Positions 19,287 through 27,454 of a DNA stretch of 28,693 bases are shown here, in pieces. This stretch comes from DATFLL01 sp035267785 (GTDB taxonomy: Bacteria > Pseudomonadota > Gammaproteobacteria > DATFLL01): positions 1 to 28,693 of the forward strand of contig DATFLL010000008.1 in the NCBI GenBank assembly GCA_035267785.1. The letters run 5' to 3'. Positions within the stretch are counted from its first letter, which is position 1. Every line of letters begins with the position of its first letter. The position numbers and the translations under genes were made by a program. The notes below the pieces were generated by a model, which did not search any database, was not told the origin of the DNA, and saw only the letters and a list, made by a program, of their open reading frames with translations.

Positions 19287-19877
19287 TTACTTACCGCCGC
19301 CGTAGGCCGTCTCCCAGCCCCAGGACTTGGGCCGACCGCCGCGCTTGAGAACACGCTTGCGATAGATGTCGGCCACCATATCCCCGTCGCCGCCCAGCAG
19401 AGCCTTGGTGGCGCACATCTCGGCGCAGGCCGGCAGCTTGCCCTCGGCGATGCGGTTGGCACCGTACTTCTCGTACTCGGCATCGGAATTGTCCGGCAGC
19501 GGACCGCCGGCGCAGAAGGTGCACTTGTCCATCTTGCCGCGCACGCCGAAGGCCGACTGCTGCGGGTACTGGGGCGCCCCGAAGGGACAGGCGTAGAAGC
19601 AGTAGCCGCAGCCGATGCACAGGTCCTTGTCGTGCAGGACGATGCCGTCGTCAGTGGTATAGAAGCAGTCCACGGGGCAAACCGCCGCGCAGGGCGCATC
19701 GGTGCAGTGCATGCACGCCACCGAAATGGACTTCTCGCCCGGTTCGCCGTCCTTCAGCGTAACCACTCGTCGACGGTTGACGCCCCAAGGCACCTCGTTG
19801 GCGTTCTTGCAGGCGACAGTACAGCCGTTGCACTCGATACAGCGCTCGGCGTCACAAAGGAATTTCATTCGTGCCAT
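19287..19877 (-). CDS. fdh3B: Formate dehydrogenase FDH-3 beta subunit (4x [4Fe-4S])
   Basis: Electron-transfer subunit, 196 residues, with four ferredoxin-type cysteine groups: C13, C16, C19 and C23 in CIECNGCTVAC; CMHCTDAPCAAVCP; CIGCGYCFYACP; and CTFC with a later CAEMC. It lacks the C-terminal membrane helix of E. coli FdnH, as is usual for the FDH-3 type. It would relay electrons from the Mo-containing alpha subunit to cytochrome b. GAGGAG precedes the ATG; a second ATG three codons later (MKFLCD) is possible. The gene is 15 bp after the alpha subunit. Confidence 0.95.
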   Translation of the reverse strand: MARMKFLCDAERCIECNGCTVACKNANEVPWGVNRRRVVTLKDGEPGEKSISVACMHCTDAPCAAVCPVDCFYTTDDGIVLHDKDLCIGCGYCFYACPFGAPQYPQQSAFGVRGKMDKCTFCAGGPLPDNSDAEYEKYGANRIAEGKLPACAEMCATKALLGGDGDMVADIYRKRVLKRGGRPKSWGWETAYGGGK

Positions 19878-19892
19878 GGTCGCTCACTCCTC

Positions 19893-22808
19893 TCAGGCCG
19901 GCATGATGCGACACAGGGTCGCCTTGGTTTCCTGCATCTGCGTGACCGAATCGTAGCCGTAGGTCGTCGCCGTATTGCAGGCCTCGCCGCGCACGTAGGG
20001 TGCGGTCCCCTCGGGGTACTTGGGCTCGAGGTCCACGCCCTCGAACCATCCGCCGAAGTGGAACGGCGTCCAGATGACGCCCCGTCCGACGCGCGGCGTC
20101 ACCATAGCCATGACCTTGATGCGCCCGCCCTCGGGGCCTTCCAGCCAGACCATCTTGCCGTCGCGTACGTTGCGATCATTGGCGTCCGCCGGATTGATCT
20201 CCACGTACATGTTCTGCTGCAGCTCCGCCAGCCACTTGTTCGAACGGGTCTCCGCGCCGCCGCCCTCGTATTCGACAATGCGTCCGCTGATGAAGATCAA
20301 CGGGTATTCGTTCGAGTAGTCCTTGACCTGGATCGACTCGTAGCGTGTCGGCAGGCGCCAGAAGGCCTTGCGATCGGCATACGTCGGATACTCCTTGACC
20401 AGGTCGTGACGCGGCGTGTAGAGGGGCTCGCGGTGGATCGGCACCGGGTCCGGGAACTGCCAGACCACGGCTCGGGCCTTGGCGTTGCCGAACGGGGCAC
20501 AGCCGTGCTTGATCGCCACCCGCTGTATGCCGCCGGACAGGTCGGTCTTCCAGTTCCGCCCATCGGCCGCCTTCATCTCGTCGGGCGTGAGATCGTTCCA
20601 CCAGCCGAGCTGTTTGAGCATGTCGGCCGTGAACTCGGGGTAGCCATCCTTGATTTCCGAACCGACGCTGTAGACACCGTCGGCCAGCAGACTCACCCCG
20701 TTGTGCTCGACGCCGAAGCGGGCGCGGAAGGTCAGGCCGCCTTCGGCTACGGGTTTGCTCGGGTCGTAGAGGATGGGCGTGCCGGGGTGCTTGAGCTCAG
20801 GTGTGCCCCAGCACGGCCACGGCAGACCGTAGTATTCGCCGTCCAGCGGTCCGCCCTCGGCGCGCAGGGTCGTGGTATTGAAGGTGTCGCGATACTTCGC
20901 CTGCGCCTTCAGCCGCTCCGGGCTCTGACCGGTGTAGCCGATGGTCCAGGTGCCGCGGTTAACCTCGCGCAGCGTATCCTCGATACTGGGCATGTTGTTT
21001 TCGACCTTGATGTGCTTGAACATCTGGTCGGCGAACCCGAGCTTCTTGGCGAAGAGATACAGAATCTCCATGTCCGTCTTGGACTCGAACAGGGGCTCGA
21101 TCACCTGCTCGCGCCACTGCAGCGATCGATTCGATGCGGTCACCGAGCCGTGCTGCTCGAACTGGGTACAGGTCGGCAACAGGTAGGTGTCGTTCTTGCG
21201 GTCGCTCATGACCGCCAGCATGGTTGGATACGGATCGGAGATGACGACCAGGTCCACCTTCTCCAGCGCCTTCTTGATATCAGGACCGCGGGTCTGACTG
21301 TTGACCGCGTGGCCCTGGAAGAAGATCGCGTGGACGTTGTCCTTCTGCTGCAGGTGCTCCTTGTCTTCGAGGATACCGTCGAACCAGCGCGAGACCGGCA
21401 TGCCCGGCATGTTCATCGTATAGGCCTGCTTGCCGTGACCGGAATCGTATTTGCGGGACATGTCGAATCGGCCCGTGAGGTAGTCGTAGTCGACATCCCA
21501 CACGCGCGCCCAATGCTTCCAGGCCCCCGCCGACAGGCCGTAATAGCCCGGCAGGGTATGGCAGTTCGGTCCGATATCGGTCGCGCCCTGCACATTGTCG
21601 TGGCCGCGGAAGATGTTCGCGCCGCCGCCGGAGGTGCCCATGTTGCCCAGCGCGAGCTGGAACACGCAGTAGGCACGGGTGTTGTTGTTGCCGATGTGAT
21701 GCTGGGTGCCGCCCATGCACCAGACGATGGTGCCGGGACGGTTGTGGGCCATGGTCTTGGCCACCTCGTACATCTCCTTCTCCGGCACACCGACGACGTT
21801 CTCGACCACCGCCGGTGTCCACTTCTTCACCTCGGCGCGGATCTCGTCCATGCCGTAGACCCGCTGGCGGATATACTCCTTGTCCTCCCAGCCGTTTTCG
21901 AAGATGTGCCAGAGCAAACCCCAGATGAAGGGGACATCCGTGCCGGGACGGATACGCACGTACTGGTCGGCATGTGCGGCCGTGCGCGTGAAGCGCGGGT
22001 CGACGACGATCATCTTGGCGCCGTTTTCCTTGCCGCGCAGGATATGCTGCATGGCCACCGGATGGGCCTCGGCCGCGTTACTCCCGACGAACAACATCGC
22101 CTTGCAGTTGTGCATGTCGTTGTAGGAGTTGGTCATTGCCCCGTAACCCCAGGTATTCGCCACACCCGCCACCGTGGTGGAGTGGCAAATACGCGCCTGG
22201 TGGTCGACGTTGTTGCTGCCCCAAAAGGCCGCGAACTTGCGCTGTAGGTAGGAGCCTTCGTTGCTCGCCTTCGACGAGCCGGCCATCCACAGCGAATCGG
22301 GGCCGGACTTCTTGCGGATATCGAGCAGCTTGTTGCCGATCTCCTCGATGGCCTCGTCCCAGCTGATGCGCTTCCATTTGCCGTCGACCAGCTTCATCGG
22401 ATATTTGACGCGCTTGTCGCCCATGCCGTGCTCGCGCACCGAGGCGCCCTTGGCGCAGTGCGAGCCCAGGTTGAAAGGCGACGAGAAGTCAGGCTCCTGG
22501 CCGGTCCACACCCCGTTTTGGAGATGGGCGATAACGCCGCAGCCGACCGAGCAGTGGGTACAGATACTGCGCTTGACCTCGGTCTTGACGTTCGCCTTGG
22601 GCGCGTATTTCATCCGGTCGTCCGCGGCATGCGCCTTGCGCATCATGCCCAGAGGCAGCGCGCCGGCAACGGCCGCACCGCCCAAAGCCAGCCCCGAACG
22701 ACGCAGGAAGGTGCGCCGGTCGATGGCCGCTCCGCGGAAGACGGATGGCGTGTGGTTCGACACCGTAGTGGCGTCCAGGACGGTATCGCGCTTCCTGATC
22801 AGTTTCAT
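19893..22808 (-). CDS. fdh3A: Formate dehydrogenase FDH-3 alpha subunit, Mo/W catalytic
   Basis: Catalytic subunit that oxidises formate to CO2 on a bis-pterin molybdenum or tungsten cofactor, 971 residues. A twin-arginine signal (DRRTFLRRSG, R31-R32) directs the folded enzyme to the periplasm. The N-terminal [4Fe-4S] site is C83, C86, C90 and C118 (CTHCSVGC and HCAKGAS, with the linking lysine K120). The Mo ligand is C208 followed by H209 (ARICHSTT), so this is the cysteine form and not a selenoprotein. GGGAGA precedes the ATG. The order small Tat protein, alpha, beta, gamma matches FDH-3 loci. Confidence 0.97.
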   Translation of the reverse strand: MKLIRKRDTVLDATTVSNHTPSVFRGAAIDRRTFLRRSGLALGGAAVAGALPLGMMRKAHAADDRMKYAPKANVKTEVKRSICTHCSVGCGVIAHLQNGVWTGQEPDFSSPFNLGSHCAKGASVREHGMGDKRVKYPMKLVDGKWKRISWDEAIEEIGNKLLDIRKKSGPDSLWMAGSSKASNEGSYLQRKFAAFWGSNNVDHQARICHSTTVAGVANTWGYGAMTNSYNDMHNCKAMLFVGSNAAEAHPVAMQHILRGKENGAKMIVVDPRFTRTAAHADQYVRIRPGTDVPFIWGLLWHIFENGWEDKEYIRQRVYGMDEIRAEVKKWTPAVVENVVGVPEKEMYEVAKTMAHNRPGTIVWCMGGTQHHIGNNNTRAYCVFQLALGNMGTSGGGANIFRGHDNVQGATDIGPNCHTLPGYYGLSAGAWKHWARVWDVDYDYLTGRFDMSRKYDSGHGKQAYTMNMPGMPVSRWFDGILEDKEHLQQKDNVHAIFFQGHAVNSQTRGPDIKKALEKVDLVVISDPYPTMLAVMSDRKNDTYLLPTCTQFEQHGSVTASNRSLQWREQVIEPLFESKTDMEILYLFAKKLGFADQMFKHIKVENNMPSIEDTLREVNRGTWTIGYTGQSPERLKAQAKYRDTFNTTTLRAEGGPLDGEYYGLPWPCWGTPELKHPGTPILYDPSKPVAEGGLTFRARFGVEHNGVSLLADGVYSVGSEIKDGYPEFTADMLKQLGWWNDLTPDEMKAADGRNWKTDLSGGIQRVAIKHGCAPFGNAKARAVVWQFPDPVPIHREPLYTPRHDLVKEYPTYADRKAFWRLPTRYESIQVKDYSNEYPLIFISGRIVEYEGGGAETRSNKWLAELQQNMYVEINPADANDRNVRDGKMVWLEGPEGGRIKVMAMVTPRVGRGVIWTPFHFGGWFEGVDLEPKYPEGTAPYVRGEACNTATTYGYDSVTQMQETKATLCRIMPA

Positions 22809-22898
22809 GACTCGATCTCCCGTTATCCCAGCCCCCTGCGCGGGGCCCGCTAGTCTGGGTCGTCTGCGGGGTCAGAACCCCTGTCCGCGCGGCGGCGC

Positions 22899-23135
22899 CT
22901 ATAGCGCGGCCTTGCGGTAGTATTCCTCGATATGAGGCGTGACGTGGTAGCCCTTGGACGTCGCCGGCTGCGTGCCTGCCTCAGCGCCCTGCCGCGACGG
23001 CGTCTCGTCCTCGGTGGCGAAGCGCGCGGTTGCAGCCACCAGGCCGGCGGCACCGCCGCCAATCGCCAAGGTGCGCATGAAGTTGCGCCGACCCTCGTTA
23101 TTGACCCGAGGCGTTGTGCCCTTTTGTCGCTTCAT
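22899..23135 (-). CDS. Formate dehydrogenase region Tat-motif small protein
   Basis: A 78-residue protein of the family found next to FDH-3 genes (formate dehydrogenase region Tat target). It has GRRNFMR (R16-R17) followed by a Gly/Ala-rich hydrophobic stretch, and ends in the family motif GYHVTPHIEEYYRKA. The signal may stay attached, leaving a short tail in the periplasm. GGAGGAGAG precedes the ATG. It lies 90 bp before the alpha subunit. Role unknown; probably needed for assembly or as a small structural subunit. Confidence 0.85.
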   Translation of the reverse strand: MKRQKGTTPRVNNEGRRNFMRTLAIGGGAAGLVAATARFATEDETPSRQGAEAGTQPATSKGYHVTPHIEEYYRKAAL

Positions 23136-23199
23136 CGCCCTCTCCTCCTGTCACATCAATACGGTTAAATACGGTCACCGAATGCACCAGCCGGCCCAC

Positions 23200-23868
23200 T
23201 CAGACCGCCATGGCCAGATAACGGCTCTCCAATTCGACGAAGGCCTGTCCCAACCGACCCACTGCGCGGTAGAAGCACGCCGCATTCGCCGTCTGCATAT
23301 CCCGGAAGAACACGCCGAGCCAGGGCTCCATGTGCTGTGCAAAAAAACGCTGTTCGTGCTCGAGGCCCGTGTCCTCGCTGGTGATCAACAGTGCCATGGT
23401 CTCGCACAGCGCAGCCGCATGGTCCTCGGGCTCGTTTGTGTCTTCGCTGCGCTCGATGCCCAGTGCCTCAAGGTCGCCGCGAAGCTCGGCCAGTGGCCGG
23501 TCCATGAGATAACCGGTCAAATACCAGGAGCCGTACGGCACCAGCTCGCCCCGCCCGACGCCGATGAACAGATCGTGAAACTCGTCGTCCAACGCAGGTA
23601 CTTCGCTTCGCTGCGCCGCGAGCTTGAGCATGCGCCAGGCGGTGGCGATATCGTCGACTTCCTCGTCCGGCTCTTCTATTGCGGCGAGCATATCGACCAG
23701 TTCCTGCACCGGCGGATGGGCCAGCAGCGCGGCCAACAGGCCGTACGTGTGAGCCCGCAGCCCATCGACATCGGACTCGCTGCCGGTCTGGCCGGCCCCG
23801 CCTAACACATCGCCGGGCTCGTCGTTGGCCAGAGTGTTGATCTGCGTACTAGGCTGCATGGGCTCCAC
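23200..23868 (-). CDS. TorD/DmsD-family redox enzyme maturation chaperone
   Basis: Cytoplasmic chaperone expected to bind the Tat leader of the FDH alpha subunit until the Mo cofactor is inserted. About 222 residues, mostly helical. Family features are the LDDEFHDLFIGVGRGELVPY region, which matches the TorD signature around (E/D)-x-x-x-LFxGxG...P-x-x-S-x-Y, with PYGSWYLTG following. I chose the GTG at 23868 because GAGGAG stands 8 bp upstream; an ATG at 23859 and a TTG at 23895 are alternatives. It is followed after 64 bp by the small Tat protein. Confidence 0.85.
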   Translation of the reverse strand: MEPMQPSTQINTLANDEPGDVLGGAGQTGSESDVDGLRAHTYGLLAALLAHPPVQELVDMLAAIEEPDEEVDDIATAWRMLKLAAQRSEVPALDDEFHDLFIGVGRGELVPYGSWYLTGYLMDRPLAELRGDLEALGIERSEDTNEPEDHAAALCETMALLITSEDTGLEHEQRFFAQHMEPWLGVFFRDMQTANAACFYRAVGRLGQAFVELESRYLAMAV

Positions 23869-23904
23869 CGATGAATCTCCTCTGATTGGCAGCAATCGCT
23901 ATGC

Positions 23905-23950
23905 CCGATTCGGCTGCAACACAATGTCCCAGGATGGCCGATTCGGATGC
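23905..23950. promoter_or_regulatory. Paired palindromic boxes upstream of torD-fdh
   Basis: CCGATTCGG occurs at 23905-23913 and again at 23938-23946, each extended by N-TGC, exactly 33 bp apart. The core CCGA-N-TCGG is palindromic, and the spacing is about three helical turns, so the pair could bind a regulator of the fdh genes. They lie in the 203-bp gap (23869-24071) between the Fe-S protein gene and torD. I see no clear sigma70 hexamers there. Confidence 0.35.
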
Positions 23951-24071
23951 ATCTCAAGGCCTGCCGGGTCGTACGGGCTCCGCGGGCTGCGACAATTTGA
24001 CGCGTCTGGGACGCGAAGGGGCATCCGCCGACCGAGAATATATGCGCCCCGATGCAATCCATTGGCGCCGC

Positions 24072-25814
24072 TCATCGATGCACCTGGATGTCGCTCTCGT
24101 TGGCATACAGGTCCGCGACGCGGCAGTCCTCGCACATCTGCAGGCGCCGCCGGGCTGTCTCGTTCTGGAACATCCAGTGCCCGCTGAGCTTCTCGGTCAT
24201 ACGCTGCATCATGGCGCGCGTGGCAAAGGGCTTGCCGCACACGATGCACGCAAAGGGCTCCTCCTCGTTGAGCACCCGGCTGGTACGCCACAGCTCCTGC
24301 TGGTAGGCCATACGCGAAGACAGGGTAATGGCGCGCTCGGGACATGCGTTGGAGCAAAGACCGCACTGTACACAGTTGGCCTCGACGAACTTGAGCTGAG
24401 GCAGCTCCCCGCCGTCGTTCAGGGCCGACTCCGGACACACCGACACGCAGGCCATACACAGCGTGCACGCGTCCCTGTCGACCTGAACCTCGCCGAACGG
24501 AGCGCCGGGCGGCAGCGGTGCGCTGACCGGACGCTGTTCACTCAGCTCGTACAGGTGCTCCACGGCGAATCGCACGGTCTTGCGCTTTTCGTTGAAGGTG
24601 GCATAGGCCGCCGGGGCGTTTCCCGCAACGACTGGCAGCGCGTGCAGCTCGGATGCGAGCGATGCGGCGTCATTGGCGGTCACCACCGCCAGGCGATCCC
24701 GCGGATAGCCCATACCTTCCAGGATCGCCCGGGCATAATCGGTCTGCCGCGCCAACTCGCGAGCCACCAATTCCGGTGTCGTCGGCGGCACGCACAACAC
24801 CACATGGTGCGCGCCGTAGGCCAGGGCGGTCAGCCACACGTCCATACCGACCGAACCGATTTCCTCAACCGGCACGGGCAGCACCGATTCGGGCGCCTGC
24901 GCAAGTCCCTGGCCGATCCACCGCGTCACGTCGTCACCGCCATAGAACGCGACCGCGGGGGACTCCCCGCCCGCCTCGCGGTAGGTGCGCAGCATCTCGC
25001 GCAGCCGATCCAGGAGATCGTTGGCCGCGGGATAGGCGTAGGTAATGGCGCCGCTCGGACAGGCCGCCGCACAGCTGCCCCCACCCTGACACAGGTAGGG
25101 GTCGACCTCGATGCGCTCGCCCAGCGAGTGGATGGCCAGCGTCGGGCAGGCCTGGATGCAGCGCCGGCATCCCGTCAGGCCGGCGGCACCGTGCGCGCAG
25201 ATGTCCGGGTTGTAATCGAAAAACTTCGGCTTCTCGAACTCACCGACCAGCTCGCCGAGCTCGTCCAAAGCGTGCGTCAGCGCCGTCTCGTCCTGCGGCG
25301 CGAAATAGCCGAGGGGAGCGACCTCCGCCCCGAACTGTGGTTCGACTGACTCGCCCCGAGGCGGCTCGGCTGCAAGGTTCAATACCAGATCGAACGGTGC
25401 CGGACCCTGGTCCCCGACCACGGCTGCCAGGTCGATGACCTGCCCGTTGCGTTCGACACTGGCGCTGAACGCGCCGAGATGTCCCGCCAGACTGTGCAGG
25501 CGGCCCTCGATCAGCAGCGGGGCCCCTTCGCCGGCCGGCCGGCCGGCTGACGCACCCTCGGCAGACCCGGTCGCAAGCACCACGCACTGCAGGCGCTTGC
25601 CCAGCGTCTGCGCCGCCGCCAGCGCCCGTTCGCGCGGACCGATCACCAGAAGCCGGCCTCGCGACTCGTATCCGATCAGGGATGTCGGCACAGGTGCGGA
25701 AGACGCCCTCTGCAGGGCGGCCGCCCGCGCCTGCCCGTCCCGCCCGCTGGCCGGCAGCGCCGGACCGGTCGCATCCGCAGCACCGTTTGTCGTCAACTCC
25801 ATCACCTCGCTCAT
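24072..25814 (-). CDS. Multi-cluster Fe-S (polyferredoxin) protein of the FDH locus
   Basis: A 580-residue cytoplasmic protein of the type found with DUF3305/DUF3306 in FDH loci. A nucleotide-binding-like N-terminal part (LLVIGPRERALAAA, about 55-68) is followed by a ferredoxin pair (C206, C216, C219, C223; C242, C248, C252), a middle part resembling MvhD/HdrA-linked subunits (about 285-345), a second ferredoxin pair (C450, C453, C456, C460; C481, C484, C487, C491) and a C-terminal CxxC pair (C523, C526; C561, C564) that could bind zinc. In the first pair the usual second cysteine of CxxCxxCxxxCP is G245. It overlaps DUF3306 by 4 bp. It may supply electrons or help assemble FDH; the role is not established. 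Confidence 0.85.
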   Translation of the reverse strand: MSEVMELTTNGAADATGPALPASGRDGQARAAALQRASSAPVPTSLIGYESRGRLLVIGPRERALAAAQTLGKRLQCVVLATGSAEGASAGRPAGEGAPLLIEGRLHSLAGHLGAFSASVERNGQVIDLAAVVGDQGPAPFDLVLNLAAEPPRGESVEPQFGAEVAPLGYFAPQDETALTHALDELGELVGEFEKPKFFDYNPDICAHGAAGLTGCRRCIQACPTLAIHSLGERIEVDPYLCQGGGSCAAACPSGAITYAYPAANDLLDRLREMLRTYREAGGESPAVAFYGGDDVTRWIGQGLAQAPESVLPVPVEEIGSVGMDVWLTALAYGAHHVVLCVPPTTPELVARELARQTDYARAILEGMGYPRDRLAVVTANDAASLASELHALPVVAGNAPAAYATFNEKRKTVRFAVEHLYELSEQRPVSAPLPPGAPFGEVQVDRDACTLCMACVSVCPESALNDGGELPQLKFVEANCVQCGLCSNACPERAITLSSRMAYQQELWRTSRVLNEEEPFACIVCGKPFATRAMMQRMTEKLSGHWMFQNETARRRLQMCEDCRVADLYANESDIQVHR

Positions 25815-26443
25815 ACGTCCCGCTCCTCCGGTTCCTCACTCGCCGTCCGGCCATCGTCTTCAGCGTCTTGCCCGGCCGCCGTCGGCGCTTGCGCCTCGAC
25901 CTCTCGCGCCTCGTCGCCTTGGCCGGATACGGCCGAGACACGGTCACTCTCGTCCCCGGCCGTCTCGCGCGCGGTCTGGTCTTTGGCGTTTCGCGCCTCG
26001 CGCTCCAGTTGGCTGCGCATGTCGGAGGTCACCCAGTCTCCGAGGGCCTCGAAGGTGCGATAGTCGTCGTCGTAATCATCCAGTCCGTCGCGCAGATTGA
26101 ATTTGCCGCTGCCAAACAGCTTGCGCAGGGCAATTCGGCGCAGCTCCTCACTGACCTTCGGCGAGAAGAACGCGCTGTAATCACTCTCGGCGTCCAGGGA
26201 TTCCAGCGGCGGGGGCTCGGAATCCGTATCGGGGGCGACACTCCGATCGCCTGTCGGCGCGGCGGGGCTGTCCTGGTCGGTGCGCCCCGCCAGGGACTCG
26301 GGTAGCTGCGCCTCGCCACGGCGCGCACGCTGCTTGCGCCGCGACCAACGGTCCAGGAAGCTCTCGTCGCCCGTCCCCGCCTCGGCCTCCTCCGACCCCG
26401 GCGTTATGTCAGGACGAACGGCCGACTTTGGGTCCTGCGTCAT
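25811..26443 (-). CDS. DUF3306 family protein
   Basis: A 210-residue acidic protein with the family core: FLDRWSRRKQRAR (about 29-41), then LESLDAESDYSAFF and SEELRRIALRKLFGS, then NLRDGLDDYDDDY near 117-130. The rest, including the Glu/Asp-rich C-terminal 75 residues, is low complexity and probably disordered. No signal peptide. It overlaps the preceding DUF3305 gene by 35 bp and the next Fe-S gene by 4 bp, so the three are translationally linked. The family is known from formate dehydrogenase loci but has no established biochemical role. Confidence 0.88.
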   Translation of the reverse strand: MTQDPKSAVRPDITPGSEEAEAGTGDESFLDRWSRRKQRARRGEAQLPESLAGRTDQDSPAAPTGDRSVAPDTDSEPPPLESLDAESDYSAFFSPKVSEELRRIALRKLFGSGKFNLRDGLDDYDDDYRTFEALGDWVTSDMRSQLEREARNAKDQTARETAGDESDRVSAVSGQGDEAREVEAQAPTAAGQDAEDDGRTASEEPEERDV

Positions 26444-27014
26444 GGTCCTTTTCCTCGAGCCACCAGTCCCGGCGCTTGCGCACCTTGCGCTCGACGGGGC
26501 GGAAATACTTCACGACGTACTCCTCGATCCAGCGGTAGATCTCGGGGGGAATCGGCGCCGACAACACGGTGTCGTCCGCTTCCATATACGCCCCGGCCTC
26601 GTCGTAGTTCGCACTGACGGCACACGGCTCGAATTCGCCCGTCTCCTCGTCCGTGCGGCAGATGACGAACAGCGAGGGCTGACGCCCCAGCAGGTTGTGC
26701 CAGTAGCTTTCGGTGCTGTCGCGATAGAGTCGGAGCGTGAACCCGCTCCACAGATAGGCGGGCCGGCCTTCCTCAGAGAGGATGTGCCGGCACGAGGGCG
26801 CCGGAGCGTCTCCAACAGCCTCGCCGTGATGAGTCGTGGCATCGGCCGCATCGTCAACGCCCGCCGGGGCTCCGGCAAGCACGCCGAGCACGCGCCAGCT
26901 CGGCGCACGCCAGCGCCCCACCTGGACCTCTTCGCGCGCCAGGATGAGCGATACGGGAAACGCGTCTTCGGTAACAAGGGCCCGCGGATTCGGCGGGCTG
27001 TCGGCTGCTGACAT
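26409..27014 (-). CDS. DUF3305 family protein
   Basis: A 201-residue soluble protein that regularly accompanies DUF3306 and FDH-3. Visible landmarks are FPVSLILAREEVQVGRW near the N-terminus, LWSGFTLRLYRDSTESYWHN in the middle, VICRTDEETGEFEP, and a basic Trp-rich end (VERKVRKRRDWWLEEK). A Thr/Ala/Asp-rich insert (about 50-75) interrupts the N-terminal third. I chose the ATG at 27014 because GGAGGT lies 6 bp before it; an ATG at 27020 sits directly against that site. It opens the gene group after a 190-bp gap. Function unknown, probably FDH maturation or regulation. Confidence 0.87.
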   Translation of the reverse strand: MSAADSPPNPRALVTEDAFPVSLILAREEVQVGRWRAPSWRVLGVLAGAPAGVDDAADATTHHGEAVGDAPAPSCRHILSEEGRPAYLWSGFTLRLYRDSTESYWHNLLGRQPSLFVICRTDEETGEFEPCAVSANYDEAGAYMEADDTVLSAPIPPEIYRWIEEYVVKYFRPVERKVRKRRDWWLEEKDHDAGPKVGRSS

Positions 27015-27204
27015 GGGCATACCTCCGCTGCTCCAGACAAGAGAGCAAAACCCATACCAGCCTGAAGCGGTGGCAAGACGCCCGCGGTGAGCGGATACGG
27101 AGGTGGTCGGCCAGCCTTAGTGAGCCATTTTGACCTAGGGCTTCGGCGACCGGGACATTTTGTCGCTGGTATTTGTCGGCGGCGACGACGCTCGTCGACC
27201 GAAA
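27015..27204. other. Gap upstream of DUF3305
   Basis: 190 bp without a supported gene. A 6-bp inverted repeat CGACGA/TCGTCG lies just after the DUF6494 stop (about 27183-27197). A promoter for the DUF3305 group is likely here, but I could not pick convincing hexamers. Confidence 0.4.
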
Positions 27205-27411
27205 CTATTCGAGTCGAATGGCATCGCCGATCTCCACTCGCAATGCCAGGGACGGCACATCGAGGGTAACGCTCGCCTGCAGCGTCTCGTCGCCGCCCAA
27301 CTCACCGGCCTCCAGCGCCGCGCGAACCGCCCGTTCGATCTCCTGTTGTGCCGTAATCCCGACTTTCTTGAGAAACTTACGCACCTGCATGTTGAACACT
27401 TCTTCATCCAT
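27205..27411 (-). CDS. DUF6494 family small protein
   Basis: A 68-residue protein with the family's opening pattern MDEEVFNMQVRKFLKKVGIT, then an amphipathic helix (QQEIERAVRAALEAGEL) and a beta-like end (LDVPSLALRVEIGDAIRLE). No signal or membrane segment. It starts 43 bp after the histidine kinase stop, in the same direction, so the two are probably co-transcribed. Function unknown. Confidence 0.8.
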   Translation of the reverse strand: MDEEVFNMQVRKFLKKVGITAQQEIERAVRAALEAGELGGDETLQASVTLDVPSLALRVEIGDAIRLE

Positions 27412-27454
27412 CGCTGGCCCCCTGTTGTGGTAGGTGCATCAATTCGCGCGGATG

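Noticed and set aside
22185..22190. Possible selenocysteine in the FDH alpha subunit
   Set aside because: The codon at the metal site is read as cysteine (C208 before H209) with no in-frame TGA in the gene, so no selenocysteine is needed.
19155..22247. Plus-strand reading frame of 1030 codons opposite FDH beta and alpha
   Set aside because: An antisense frame produced by third-position GC bias. The minus strand encodes the intact FDH subunits, and the antisense product shows no domain pattern or ribosome site.
23910..23935. Sigma54-like promoter (minus strand TGGGACA...TTGCA) before torD
   Set aside because: The spacing between the GG and GC elements is one base too long and several consensus bases differ. 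Sigma54 promoters tolerate little spacing change.
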